From Protula sp. h YS-2021 (lineage: Eukaryota > Annelida > Polychaeta > Sabellida > Serpulidae), in the NCBI GenBank assembly GCA_949752745.1, contig OX457034.1:3444646-3508645 (forward strand): a stretch of DNA of 64,000 nt, given 5' to 3'. The notes beneath the pieces were generated by a model. It did no database searches. It was not told the DNA's origin and saw only the letters and a program-made list of their open reading frames with translations. Every line of letters begins with the position of its first letter. Position 1 is the first letter of the stretch. Positions 29,714-42,155 of this stretch are shown piece after piece. The translations under genes were made by a program, and so were the position numbers.

Positions 29714-30948
29714 TGTCAGAATTTCGTATTTAACGTTTTGAGTGTTCGGAGTGTGTTCATGGTTCTGTTTGTGCTCCACGCGGTTTGTGATGATGCGGAA
29801 CGCATGTGGGTGTGGAGCCGCGCCCTTCGGTGCAGTGTTTCCCTTGAAGTGGCTGATGGGTGCACGGGTGCATTTGTTGATGTTCTACTTTTGTAATAAA
29901 GCCCGATAGGACAGTGACGATCAGTTTAGGATTTGGGGGGATCTTGATCCAGTGAAAACGATGGAGCTAGTTTTAAGTTTGTTTGATGTCGTTTAGTTAG
30001 ATTTTGGGTCATCTAAAAATTTACTTATATATCAAGTATACCGGTTATCTCCACGAGTCGATATCGAAATTTCAAGTTTCACATAGCGTTGTATAGAACG
30101 CGCCAAGATTGTGCACCTGGCAGTATTTTTGTGTTTAAAAATTTTAATATTGTTGGTTTTTATGACGAGTGAAATTTTTGTGCTACCTAGCACAAACTTT
30201 GCGTGTAATTTTCAAGTATTTATAAATGCCAGAGATCATAACCGACAAAGCCTTTTTGTAGACGAGTTTGTGGTCTTCCCAAAAACATCACTTTTTGGCC
30301 CATACGTCACTTATAACATATGTTTTTGGGCAGCTATTTTCTTATTGGTTCTAGGTTTAGGCGGGAAGCTCTTTGATTGGCTACATATTTAATTAGCAGC
30401 GGCTGTTCTGGCAGCGAGTATTTAAGGAACGCGCTTGCTGCACCAGCAGCAGTTGATTTTTGGAATGCATGGAGGCCGCACGTCAGGCGTGGGTCTATTT
30501 ATTACGAGAAAAGACGGAAATAAGATAAAGACTGTACGAAATGGGGTGCAAAGGGTGTTAGCACCAACAAAAAAAGAAGGGTTTTGAAAAAGTATTATGA
30601 GAAAGGTGGATGAATAAACGTTCGTGAATAATTTATTTTGGAAATAAAAGTATTAATGATTAAGGTACTGAAAGATAACTCAATGAAGGGAAGGCATATA
30701 AATTAGCCAGACATAAATTTGGATAATAAAGGAAAAAGGTGGACAAATGTGAACATATCATACGAAGTAGATAAAATAAACATAATAGTGTTGAAAGGAG
30801 TTTGTTTTCATTGACATCCGGATACTGCCCGACATAGCGAGCCATATATCGCAATTTTTCGTATTATTTGCTCGTATTTTCATTCCATGACAAGCCAACG
30901 GCATCTACGCGCGGAGATCCCATAACCGTCACAACCCAAACTGTGACA
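29714..30948 (+). repeat. Element C 5' LTR
   Basis: 1235 bp, TGTCA...TGACA. Shares conserved U3 blocks with A and B, but its R/U5 region (about 30490-30948) is unrelated in detail and AT-rich. AATAAA at 30613-30618 and about 30642. Confidence 0.93.
30344..30427 (+). promoter_or_regulatory. Element C LTR core promoter
   Basis: ATTGG at 30344 and 30376 around TTTAGGCGGGAAG (30356-30368), then TATTTAAGG at 30419-30427. The 32-bp and 43-bp spacings equal those of A and B. Confidence 0.65.
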
Positions 30949-30951
30949 AAT

Positions 30952-30969
30952 TGGGGGCTCGTCCGGGAT
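30952..30969 (+). other. Element C primer binding site (tRNA-Pro)
   Basis: TGGGGGCTCGTCCGGGAT, 18/18 complementary to the tRNA-Pro 3' end, three bases after the LTR. The gag ATG is 25 nt downstream. Confidence 0.87.
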
Positions 30970-30994
30970 TTTTCCGCCAAGAGGTAAAACAATC

Positions 30995-33900
30995 ATGGAG
31001 CAGAACTTGCGAGCATTAATTGAACTTGGACAGGCTCTTGGGTACAAAGATGAGGAGTTACGGAGGTTCGTCGATGCTGAGCAGACAAAAGCGGAGGAAC
31101 GCGACCGCATCGCCTATGAACGCGAGATCCGTGCTCAAGAACGAGAGGACCGACAGAAAGAGCAACAGCGGCAATATGAACTGGAACGCATACGCGAAGA
31201 AGCTCGCTTAGCCGAAGTACACGCACAAGCAGCTGTACATCAAGGTGAAGAACGAGGGGAGGGCCGCATTTATAGTAGTCGACCCAAGCTGCCACGGTTC
31301 GACGAGAAGGTCGATGATATTGACGCTTATCTCGAGCGATTTGAACGCTTCGCTCGCAGTCAGGGATGGCCGGAAGATACTTGGACCGTGAGTCTTAGCG
31401 CGATTCTTACCGGCAAGGCATTGGATGTATATAGCAGCATGCCTATAGAAGAAGTCGCCAATTACGCGAGGTTGAAGATGGCTATTCTCCAACGTTTCCA
31501 GTTAACGGCAGACGGATTTCGAAGAAAGTTTCGCGATATCAGGCCAGAAAAAGAAGAGTCCGTCCGTCAGTACGCCGCACGACAGAAACGCTATTTTAGG
31601 AGGTGGATTGACATGTCTGGGATCGAGAAGAACTTTGTAGAGGTATGCGACTTATTTCTGCGTGAACAGTTTGTGAATCAGTGCAGTAGCGAATTAGCGT
31701 TATTTTTACGGGAAAGAGCACCGAAGTCCATTGATGAGACGATCAAACTGGCTGAGCAGTATCTCGAAGCGCACGGTGGAACAATAGGGCAGGCGAGAGG
31801 GAAGCCGTCGACACAGAGCCTAATGTTGCCACTAAGAAGCTTTCCAAATGCCAGACAGCAGTCGTCAGCTATATCAACGGCTCAGGCATCGAAGGCGTGC
31901 TACTATTGCGGAAAGCCTGGTCATTTTGCACGCGATTGCTTCAAGGCTAAGAACGAGCTGGAAGGAACCACTCCACGGCGAAACGAATCATCGCGGGACT
32001 TTTCCTACAGATCGAACCACACGGCACAAGGAAATGCACCACAGAGTTGGCGAGGAACAAACAACTCTGATCGGAAGCCAACAAATCTGAAAACCGGAGC
32101 AATGGCTGCCAAACTGACCAGCGACATACTCTCTGAAAACGTGAAAGATGGAAAACTGCATTTGGCCAATGGAGGAACGGTACCATATACGGGCACTGTC
32201 TGCGGCAAGCCGGACTGTGCGAAACGTCTTCCCTTATACAGAGGACTGGTCGCAGGACAGAAAGTGATCGTACTTAAGGATACGGGTTGCGACAGTGCTG
32301 TTATCCGCAAAGATCTCATCACGGAGAACCAATTGTTAGATGAAGAGAGTCATTGTGTTTTGATGGACGGCACCCTGAGAAGTTTTCCAATGGCACGCAT
32401 CAGGGTAGAAACGCCCATTTATAGTGGATTGCTCGAGGCTATGGTGGTGGAAGACCCTCCGTACGATTTAATCATCGGCAACGTATCTCCAACGGTTGAT
32501 GATCGTGAAAAACCGACACAGGCAAACGATGCACATGTGAACAACACAAATGAGAAAACGACAGTGGAAGTGAAAACTGCAGCAGCCGTGCAGACAAGAG
32601 AGCAAGTTGTCCGAGAAAAGAAGCCAAAAGCCCCCTTAACCACACCAGCTGCAGAACTCGGTGAAATGAATACTGATGAATTGAAACGGGCACAAAAGGA
32701 AGATGAAACACTGACGAAGCAATTCAAGTACGCAGAGGACAAAACGGTGTTTAAAGTGAGAAAACGTGGCAGCTACAGATACGCAATCAAGCATGGACTG
32801 TTGATGCGGTACTATTTTGAGACGAAGGGTGATGTCGAGGTCAAACTGAAGCAAATAGTACTCCCGAAACCGCTGCGAAAGGAAGTGATGACTGTGGCAC
32901 ATGAATCGATTGTGGGAGGACATTTGGCAGCAAAGAAGACTGTAGATCGAATAGCAGCAAACTTCTACTGGCCTGGAATTACTGGCGATGTGAAGCGCTT
33001 TTGCCAGTCGTGCGACCTGTGCCAACGCACTTTACCGAAGGGTCGAGTCACTAAGGTTCCCCTTGGTGAAATGCCACTGATTGACACCCCTTTCGACAGA
33101 GTTGCGGTGGATATCGTCGGGCCAATCACGCCGATTGCAGAAGGTGGAAATCGTTACATACTGACCGTTGTTGACTACGCTACGCGGTATCCGGAAGCGG
33201 TTGCTTTGAAGCGGATCGACACCGTTGTTGTCGCGGAGGCACTCCTGGAAGTTTTCAGTCGAGTTGGGTTCCCGCGAGAAATTTTGAGCGATCAAGGAAG
33301 TCAATTTACATCGGAGCTTATGAAAGAAGTTGCACGTTTGGTATCCGTCAAACAGCTCTTCACAACGCCGTACAATCCAAAGTGTAATGGACTTTGTGAA
33401 AGGGTCAACGGAGTTCTGAAGAAGATGTTGACGAGAATGTGTAACGAGCAACCGAAGGACTGGGATCGATATTTGCCCGCCGTACTCTTCGCGTATCGAG
33501 AGGTACCTCAGGCGAGCACAGGATTTTCCCCGTTTGAGCTCTTATACGGGCGAAAAGTCAAAGGACCACTCGACATCCTAAAAGAAATCTGGACGGATGA
33601 GGATGCATCGGGAGAGGTCAAGAATACATATCAATATGTGGCGGAGCTACGGAATCGTCTAGAGGATACGTGTCGAGTAGCTCGCGAAAGCTTGATGGAA
33701 GCTCAAGGAAGGTACCGCCATCATTACGACAAGAAAGCGAGAAACAGGAGCTTCACATTGGGTCAAAAGGTCTATCTTTTGCTACCAACGGACCACAATA
33801 AACTTTTATTACAGTGGAAAGGTCCTTTTGAGATAACACGGGTCATGAACCGCATGGATTACGAAATCGACATGGGAGGCAAAAAGAAGATATACCATGC

Positions 33901-35516
33901 CAACCTGCTGAAAGAGTTCATCGAACGTGAGGATGAAAGAGATGACACGAATCTCGATGAAGATAAGCCAGAACAGGAAGATTTAGAAAATGACAACGGT
34001 GGAAACGTACGCACAGCAAAATATGCTCGGATAGCGGTTGCTGAAGACGATGCTGATGGAGAGAGCGATTCGGGTGAAGAGCTAATCCATCTTCCACCTT
34101 TGCAAGAGACTGAGACGATTGATGACGTAAATGTGAACCCGAACCTTTCAATTGCGCAAATGAAGCAAGTTAACCGACTTTTGAGACAATTCCGAGATAT
34201 ATTCACAGATGTGCCCGGCGAAACGGATTTGGAGGAATATGACATCGAATTGACGAATCAGGAACCAATCCGTGTGAAACCGTATCCAATTCCATACGCG
34301 AAGCGAAAGGACATTGAGGATGAAGTTAGAAAGATGCTGCAATACGGAATCATCGAAAAGTCGAAATCAGAGTATAATTCGCCTATTGTGCTAGTAAAGA
34401 AGAAAGACGGGTCAAATCGCTTTTGTGTGGATTACAGACGCCTAAATGCAGTGACCAAGTTTGACACAGAACCAATGGGGAATTATGATGATATCTTGGC
34501 GAACGTCGGGAAGGATAAAGTATTTTCCAAGATTGACTTCACCAAGGGATATTGGCAAATCCCTATAAGCGAGACGTCAAGAAAATACACTGCATTCTCT
34601 ACGCCAAACGGATCTTACCAGTTTCGACGTAATGCCTTCGGTTTGGTTAATTCTGGAGCAGCTTTCAACAGGGTTATGCGAAAATTATTGAATGGAACCA
34701 CGAACATTGATAATTACGTCGATGATCTTCTCCCACACACCGAAGACTGGGAACGGCACTTAGAGGTGCTCCGAGACCTTTTTACACGAATCCGTGCCGC
34801 GAAGCTTACCATTCGTCCGTCGAAATGCTTCATCGGTTATGATAACGTCAACTTTACGGGACACGTGAACGGCAAAGGTGTGCTGCAGATGGAAGCTGAT
34901 AAAGTTGAAAACATCAGGAATGCACCACAGCCAACGACCAAAAAGCAGATTCGCTCATTTCTAGGACTTGCAGGGTACTATCGCAAATTCATACCGAATT
35001 TTGCTGAGATCGCTTCACCACTAACGGATTTAGTCAAGAAAGGTCGACCGACCAAGGTGGAATGGGGAAAACCGCAACAAACGGCGTTCTTCAAGCTTAA
35101 ACAGCTATTGACGAGTTCGCCAATTCTTCGCCTGCCGGATTTCAATAAACGCTTCGTGTTGCGTACAGATGCTTCAGACACTGGAATCGGTGCAGTTCTT
35201 CTGCAACAGCATGAGGAAAGAACATTTCCCATTTCCTATGCCAGCAAAAAAGCTGTTGCCTCGCGAGAAAAACTATTCGGTCATAGAGCGTGAATGTTTG
35301 GCCATTGTGTTCGGAGTATCGCATTTTGCAAAATATCTCTATGGCAGACATTTTACGCTTGAAACCGATCACGCTCCGCTTGCATACATAAGGAAAGGCA
35401 AGACTGAAAGCGGACGACTTATGCGATGGGCACTCTGTTTACAAAACTACAGCTTTGACATTAAAGCGATCAAGGGCATCGATAATGTTGATGCCGACTA
35501 CATGAGTAGACTGTAA
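30995..35516 (+). pseudogene. Element C gag-pol (single frameshift in RNase H)
   Basis: From ATG 30995: coiled-coil gag, SCAN-like capsid segment, CCHC knuckle C302/C305/H310/C315, protease DTG about 429-431, integrase (HHCC; DDE with VAVDIVGP, LSDQGSQF, NGLCERVNG), GPF module, RT with NYVDDLLPH, and the first RNase H block RTDAS. The frame is lost at a run of six A (35246-35251). The 1432-codon frame ends at 35293, while the remaining RNase H blocks (IERECLAI, ETDHAPLAY, DADYMSR) continue in the next frame to 35516. Comparison with element B indicates one extra base in the A-run. It could be a real mutation or a base-calling error. All other catalytic motifs are intact. Confidence 0.9.
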
Positions 35517-35677
35517 CCAGTGATCTTGTGACTTTCTTGTTAATTTGTACTGTGTATTTTATTATTTTAATGGTTTTCATTGCATAACATGTAGAGCGGA
35601 ATTAGCACATTCTGACAGATTATTATTTTTTTTTTTTTTAGAAAACAACGGGGTGTTTTCTTAAAAGGGGGAGTAGT
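35517..35677 (+). other. Element C 3' UTR, hairpin and polypurine tract
   Basis: 161 bp with a T-run. AGAAAACA (35640-35647) pairs with TGTTTTCT (35654-35661), just before the polypurine tract aaaaggggga (35663-35672). Same arrangement as in A and B. Confidence 0.75.
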
Positions 35678-36912
35678 TGTCAGAATTTCGTATTTAACGT
35701 TTTGAGTGTTCGGAGTGTGTTCATGGTTCTGTTTGTGCTCCACGCGGTTTGTGATGATGCGGAACGCATGTGGGTGTGGAGCCGCGCCCTTCGGTGCAGT
35801 GTTTCCCTTGAAGTGGCTGATGGGTGCACGGGTGCATTTGTTGATGTTCTACTTTTGTAATAAAGCCCGATAGGACAGTGACGATCAGTTTAGGATTTGG
35901 GGGGATCTTGATCCAGTGAAAACGATGGAGCTAGTTTTAAGTTTGTTTGATGTCGTTTAGTTAGATTTTGGGTCATCTAAAAATTTACTTATATATCAAG
36001 TATACCGGTTATCTCCACGAGTCGATATCGAAATTTCAAGTTTCACATAGCGTTGTATAGAACGCGCCAAGATTGTGCACCTGGCAGTATTTTTGTGTTT
36101 AAAAATTTTAATATTGTTGGTTTTTATGACGAGTGAAATTTTTGTGCTACCTAGCACAAACTTTGCGTGTAATTTTCAAGTATTTATAAATGCCAGAGAT
36201 CATAACCGACAAAGCCTTTTTGTAGACGAGTTTGTGGTCTTCCCAAAAACATCACTTTTTGGCCCATACGTCACTTATAACATATGTTTTTGGGCAGCTA
36301 TTTTCTTATTGGTTCTAGGTTTAGGCGGGAAGCTCTTTGATTGGCTACATATTTAATTAGCAGCGGCTGTTCTGGCAGCGAGTATTTAAGGAACGCGCTT
36401 GCTGCACCAGCAGCAGTTGATTTTTGGAATGCATGGAGGCCGCACGTCAGGCGTGGGTCTATTTATTACGAGAAAAGACGGAAATAAGATAAAGACTGTA
36501 CGAAATGGGGTGCAAAGGGTGTTAGCACCAACAAAAAAAGAAGGGTTTTGAAAAAGTATTATGAGAAAGGTGGATGAATAAACGTTCGTGAATAATTTAT
36601 TTTGGAAATAAAAGTATTAATGATTAAGGTACTGAAAGATAACTCAATGAAGGGAAGGCATATAAATTAGCCAGACATAAATTTGGATAATAAAGGAAAA
36701 AGGTGGACAAATGTGAACATATCATACGAAGTAGATAAAATAAACATAATAGTGTTGAAAGGAGTTTGTTTTCATTGACATCCGGATACTGCCCGACATA
36801 GCGAGCCATATATCGCAATTTTTCGTATTATTTGCTCGTATTTTCATTCCATGACAAGCCAACGGCACCTACGCGCGGAGATCCCATAACCGTCACAACC
36901 CAAACTGTGACA
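35678..36912 (+). repeat. Element C 3' LTR
   Basis: 1235 bp, practically identical to the 5' LTR, followed by aagat and then satellite. Confidence 0.94.
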
Positions 36913-36917
36913 AAGAT

Positions 36918-39393
36918 AACATTGGCGAGAAAAGAGAAGAAAAGAAGAGAAAATTGGATGAAATGTAAGAAATATGGAGAAAAAAAGTTGGAAACGAATT
37001 TGAGGAAGAATAAATAGGCGGTAAATGGCAAGAAAAGAACAGAAAGCAGGATGAAATGTAAGTAATCAAGAGGAAATAGGCCGCAAACGTCCTTCTGGAA
37101 GAGAAAATAGGCGAGAAAAGGCAAGAAAAGAAGAGAAAACAGGTCGAAAAGTAAGAAATCTGGGAAAATATGCCTGAAACGATCTTCAGGAAGAGAAAAT
37201 AGACGAGAAAACACAAGAAGAAACGAGAAAACAGGATGAAATGTAAGAAATCAAGACGAAATAGGCCGGAAATGTTCTTCTGGAAGAGAGAAAAGACGAG
37301 AAAAGAGAAGAAAGAAAGAGAAAAGGGGAGGAAATTTAAGAAATAGGTTTGAAAATAGTCCGGAAACGAATTTCAGGAAGAGAAAATAGGCGAGAAAAGG
37401 CAATAAAAGAAGAGAAAACAGGAGACAAACTGAGAAATCAGGAAAAATAGGCTGAAAACGATCTGGTGGAAGTCAAAATTGGCGAGAAAAGAGAAGGAAA
37501 GAAGAGAAAATTGGATGAAATGTAAGAATTCAAGAGGAAATGGGCCGGAAACGATCTTCAGGAAGAGAAAATAGGCGAGAAGGGACAAGAAAAGAAGGGT
37601 AAAGGGGATAAAATGTAAGAAATCAAGAGGAAATAGGCCGGAAACGCTGTTTTGGAAGAGAAAATAGCCAAGAACACGCAATAAGAGGATGAAATCTAAG
37701 AAATATGGAGAAAATAAGTCGGAAACGAATTTAAGGAAGACAAAATAGGCGAGAAAAAGCAAGAAAAGATGACATAGCAGGATCAAAAGTCAGAAATCAA
37801 GAGGAAATAGGCCGCAAACGTCCTTCTGGAAGAGAAAATAGGCGAGAAAAGGCAAGAAAAGAACAGAAAACAGGTCGAAAAGTAAGAAATCAGGGAAAAT
37901 ATGCCTGAAACGATCTTCAGGAAGAGAAAATAGACGAGAAAACACAAGAAGAAACGAGAAAAAAGGATGAAATGTAAGAAGTCAAGAGGAAATGGGACGG
38001 AAATGTTCTTCTGGAAGAGGAAATAGTCGTGAAAAGACGAGAAAGAAAGAGAAAAGGAGACGAAATCTAAGAACTAGATTGAAAATAGTCCGGAAACGAA
38101 TTTCAGGAACAGAAAATAGGCGAGAAAAGGCAAGAAAAGAAGAGAAAACAGGAGGCAAACTGAGAAATCAGGAAAAATACGCTGAGAACGAACTGGTGGA
38201 AGTGAAAATTGGTGACAAAAGACAAGAAAAGAAGAGAAAAGGGATGAAATCAAAGAAATCAAGAGGAAATAGGCCGGATACGATCTTCAGGAAAAGAAAA
38301 CAGGCTAGAAAGAAAAAGAAAAGAAGTTAAAATTGGATGAAATATAAGAAATCAAGAGGAAGTAGGCCGGAAACGCTCTTCTGGAAGAGAAAATAGCCGA
38401 GAACACACAAGATGAGAAAAGTAAACAGGATGAAATCTAAGAAATATGGAGAAAATAAGTCGGAAACGAATTTGAGAAAGAAAAAATAGGCGACAAAAGT
38501 CAAGAAAAGAAGAGAAAACAGGTGGAAATCTGAGAAATCAGGAAAAATAGGCTGGAAGCCATCTGGTGGAAGATAAAATTGGCGAGAAAAGAGAAGAAAA
38601 GAAGAGAAAATTGGATGAAATGTAAGAATTCAAGAGGAAATGGGCCGGAAACGATCTTCAGGAAGAGAAAATAGGCGAGAAGGGACAAGAAAAGAAGGGT
38701 AAAGGGGATAAAATGTAAGAAATCAAGAGGAAATAGGCCGGAAACGCTGTTTTGGAAGAGAAAATAGCCAAGAACACGCAATAAGAGGATGAAATCTAAG
38801 AAATATGGAGAAAATAAGTCGGAAACGAATTTAAGGAAGACAAAATAGGCGAGAAAAAGCAAGAAAAGATGACATAGCAGGATCAAAAGTCAGAAATCAA
38901 GAGGAAATAGGCCGCAACGTCCTTCTGGAAGAGAAAATAGGCGAGAAAAGGCAAGAAAAGAAAAGAAAGCAGGAAGAAATGTAAGAAATCAAGAGGAAAT
39001 AGTCTGCAAACGTCATTCCGGAAAAGAAAATAGGCGAGAAAAAGCAAGAAAAGAAGAAAAAAACTGGTCGAAAAGTAAGAAATCAGGGAAAATGTGCCTG
39101 AAAGATCTTTAAAAAACAAACGAGAAAACACACGAAAACACACACAAACGAGAAAACACACGAAGAGACGAGAAAACAGGATGAAATGTAAGAAATCAAG
39201 ATGAAATAAGCCGGAAATGTTCTTCTATAACAGGAAATAATCGAGAAAAGAGAAGAAAGAAAGAGAAAAGGGGAGGAATTCTAAGAAATAGGTTTGAAAA
39301 TAGTCCGGAAACGAATTTCAGGAAGAAAAAATAGGCGAGAAAAGGCAAGAAAAGAAGAGAAAACAGGTCGAAAAGTAAGAAATCTGGGAAAAT
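36918..39393. repeat. Satellite block 3, start of 2563-bp HOR
   Basis: 93-bp monomer satellite. From about 37030 the sequence repeats with a 2563-bp period (for example 37373, 39936 and 42499 are equivalent points). Confidence 0.9.
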
Positions 39394-39592
39394 TTTACAC
39401 ATAAAATTTATCACAATTGTGTGTAGTATGTGAAGTAACCATAGCAACGTCACATTTTTGTGAAATATGTAGCTGAAGAAGACTGTATCAGTCCAAAATT
39501 CGTAAAATATTAAAACATAACACTTAAAAAGACTATTTATTTCATAGAATTATTGATAAAAGTGTGCACAGCATCATTTTAAGTAATATAAT
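39394..39592. other. Non-satellite AT-rich insert, copy 1
   Basis: 199 bp unlike the satellite, entering at gggaaaat and leaving at aagaaaagaag. It contains an exact RFX X-box consensus match (GTAACCATAGCAAC, 39435-39448). It also has CTGAAGA followed by a 5-bp hairpin and CAAAA (39473-39498), like a decayed hammerhead core or the tail motif of some Penelope/LINE repeats. No ORF, and no clear target duplication. Probably a transposon fragment. Confidence 0.6.
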
Positions 39593-41956
39593 AAGAAAAG
39601 AAGAGATAGCAGGAAGAAAAGTAAGAAATCAAGAGGAAATAGGCCGCGAACGTCCTTCTGGAAGAGAAAATAGGCGAGAAAAGGCAAGAAAAGAAGAGAA
39701 AACAGGTCGAAAAGTAAGAAATCTGGGAAAATATGCCTGAAACGATCTTCAGGAAGAGAAAATAGACGAGAAAACACAAGAAGAAACGAGAAAACAGGAT
39801 GAAATGTAAGAAATCAAGACGAAATAGGCCGGAAATGTTCTTCTGGAAGAGAGAGAAGACGAGAAAAGAGAAGAAAGAAAGAGAAAAGGGGAGGAAATTT
39901 AAGAAATAGGTTTGAAAATAGTCCGGAAACGAATTTCAGGAAGAGAAAATAGGCGAGAAAAGGCAATAAAAGAAGAGAAAACAGGAGACAAACTGAGAAA
40001 TCAGGAAAAATAGGCTGAAAACGATCTGGTGGAAGTCAAAATTGGCGAGAAAAGAGAAGGAAAGAAGAGAAAATTGGATGAAATGTAAGAATTCAAGAGG
40101 AAATGGGCCGGAAACGATCTTCAGGAAGAGAAAATAGGCGAGAAGGGACAAGAAAAGAAGGGTAAAGGGGATAAAATGTAAGAAATCAAGAGGAAATAGG
40201 CCGGAAACGCTGTTTTGGAAGAGAAAATAGCCAAGAACACGCAATAAGAGGATGAAATCTAAGAAATATGGAGAAAATAAGTCGGAAACGAATTTAAGGA
40301 AGACAAAATAGGCGAGAAAAAGCAAGAAAAGATGACATAGCAGGATCAAAAGTCAGAAATCAAGAGGAAATAGGCCGCAAACGTCCTTCTGGAAGAGAAA
40401 ATAGGCGAGAAAAGGCAAGAAAAGAACAGAAAACAGGTCGAAAAGTAAGAAATCAGGGAAAATATGCCTGAAACGATCTTCAGGAAGAGAAAATAGACGA
40501 GAAAACACAAGAAGAAACGAGAAAAAAGGATGAAATGTAAGAAGTCAAGAGGAAATGGGACGGAAATGTTCTTCTGGAAGAGGAAATAGTCGTGAAAAGA
40601 CGAGAAAGAAAGAGAAAAGGAGACGAAATCTAAGAACTAGATTGAAAATAGTCCGGAAACGAATTTCAGGAACAGAAAATAGGCGAGAAAAGGCAAGAAA
40701 AGAAGAGAAAACAGGAGGCAAACTGAGAAATCAGGAAAAATACGCTGAGAACGAACTGGTGGAAGTGAAAATTGGTGACAAAAGACAAGAAAAGAAGAGA
40801 AAAGGGATGAAATCAAAGAAATCAAGAGGAAATAGGCCGGATACGATCTTCAGGAAAAGAAAACAGGCTAGAAAGAAAAAGAAAAGAAGTTAAAATTGGA
40901 TGAAATATAAGAAATCAAGAGGAAGTAGGCCGGAAACGCTCTTCTGGAAGAGAAAATAGCCGAGAACACACAAGATGAGAAAAGTAAACAGGATGAAATC
41001 TAAGAAATATGGAGAAAATAAGTCGGAAACGAATTTGAGAAAGAAAAAATAGGCGACAAAAGTCAAGAAAAGAAGAGAAAACAGGTGGAAATCTGAGAAA
41101 TCAGGAAAAATAGGCTGGAAGCCATCTGGTGGAAGATAAAATTGGCGAGAAAAGAGAAGAAAAGAAGAGAAAATTGGATGAAATGTAAGAATTCAAGAGG
41201 AAATGGGCCGGAAACGATCTTCAGGAAGAGAAAATAGGCGAGAAGGGACAAGAAAAGAAGGGTAAAGGGGATAAAATGTAAGAAATCAAGAGGAAATAGG
41301 CCGGAAACGCTGTTTTGGAAGAGAAAATAGCCAAGAACACGCAATAAGAGGATGAAATCTAAGAAATATGGAGAAAATAAGTCGGAAACGAATTTAAGGA
41401 AGACAAAATAGGCGAGAAAAAGCAAGAAAAGATGACATAGCAGGATCAAAAGTCAGAAATCAAGAGGAAATAGGCCGCAACGTCCTTCTGGAAGAGAAAA
41501 TAGGCGAGAAAAGGCAAGAAAAGAAAAGAAAGCAGGAAGAAATGTAAGAAATCAAGAGGAAATAGTCTGCAAACGTCATTCCGGAAAAGAAAATAGGCGA
41601 GAAAAAGCAAGAAAAGAAGAAAAAAACTGGTCGAAAAGTAAGAAATCAGGGAAAATGTGCCTGAAAGATCTTTAAAAAACAAACGAGAAAACACACGAAA
41701 ACACACACAAACGAGAAAACACACGAAGAGACGAGAAAACAGGATGAAATGTAAGAAATCAAGATGAAATAAGCCGGAAATGTTCTTCTATAACAGGAAA
41801 TAATCGAGAAAAGAGAAGAAAGAAAGAGAAAAGGGGAGGAATTCTAAGAAATAGGTTTGAAAATAGTCCGGAAACGAATTTCAGGAAGAAAAAATAGGCG
41901 AGAAAAGGCAAGAAAAGAAGAGAAAACAGGTCGAAAAGTAAGAAATCTGGGAAAAT
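39593..41956. repeat. Satellite block 4
   Basis: Second 2563-bp unit of the HOR, near-identical to 37030-39393. No gene. Confidence 0.9.
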
Positions 41957-42155
41957 TTTACACATAAAATTTATCACAATTGTGTGTAGTATGTGAAGTA
42001 ACCATAGCAACGTCACATTTTTGTGAAATATGTAGCTGAAGAAGACTGTATCAGTCCAAAATTCGTAAAATATTAAAACATAACACTTAAAAAGACTATT
42101 TATTTCATAGAATTATTGATAAAAGTGTGCACAGCATCATTTTAAGTAATATAAT
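41957..42155. other. Non-satellite AT-rich insert, copy 2
   Basis: Appears identical to 39394-39592 and lies exactly 2563 bp away. It was therefore copied by HOR amplification, not inserted independently. Confidence 0.65.

Larger units (their letters stand above)
29714..36912 (+). mobile_element. Gmr1-like LTR retrotransposon C (complete, nearly intact)
   Basis: 7199-bp element with 1235-bp LTRs (29714-30948 and 35678-36912). I saw one difference between them (T/C near 30903/36867). Target duplication is aagat (29709-29713, 36913-36917). One gag-pol reading frame is broken once by a homopolymer length change. It inserted directly into satellite. Very young by LTR identity. Confidence 0.95.

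Noticed and set aside
30660..30854. 64-codon minus-strand ORF in LTR C
   Set aside because: It lies in AT-rich R/U5 sequence, is absent from LTRs A and B, and has no recognisable feature.
37992..38330. Plus-strand Lys/Arg/Glu-rich ORFs in the satellite
   Set aside because: They are low-complexity translations of the GA-rich repeat and recur with the HOR period. No evidence of coding.
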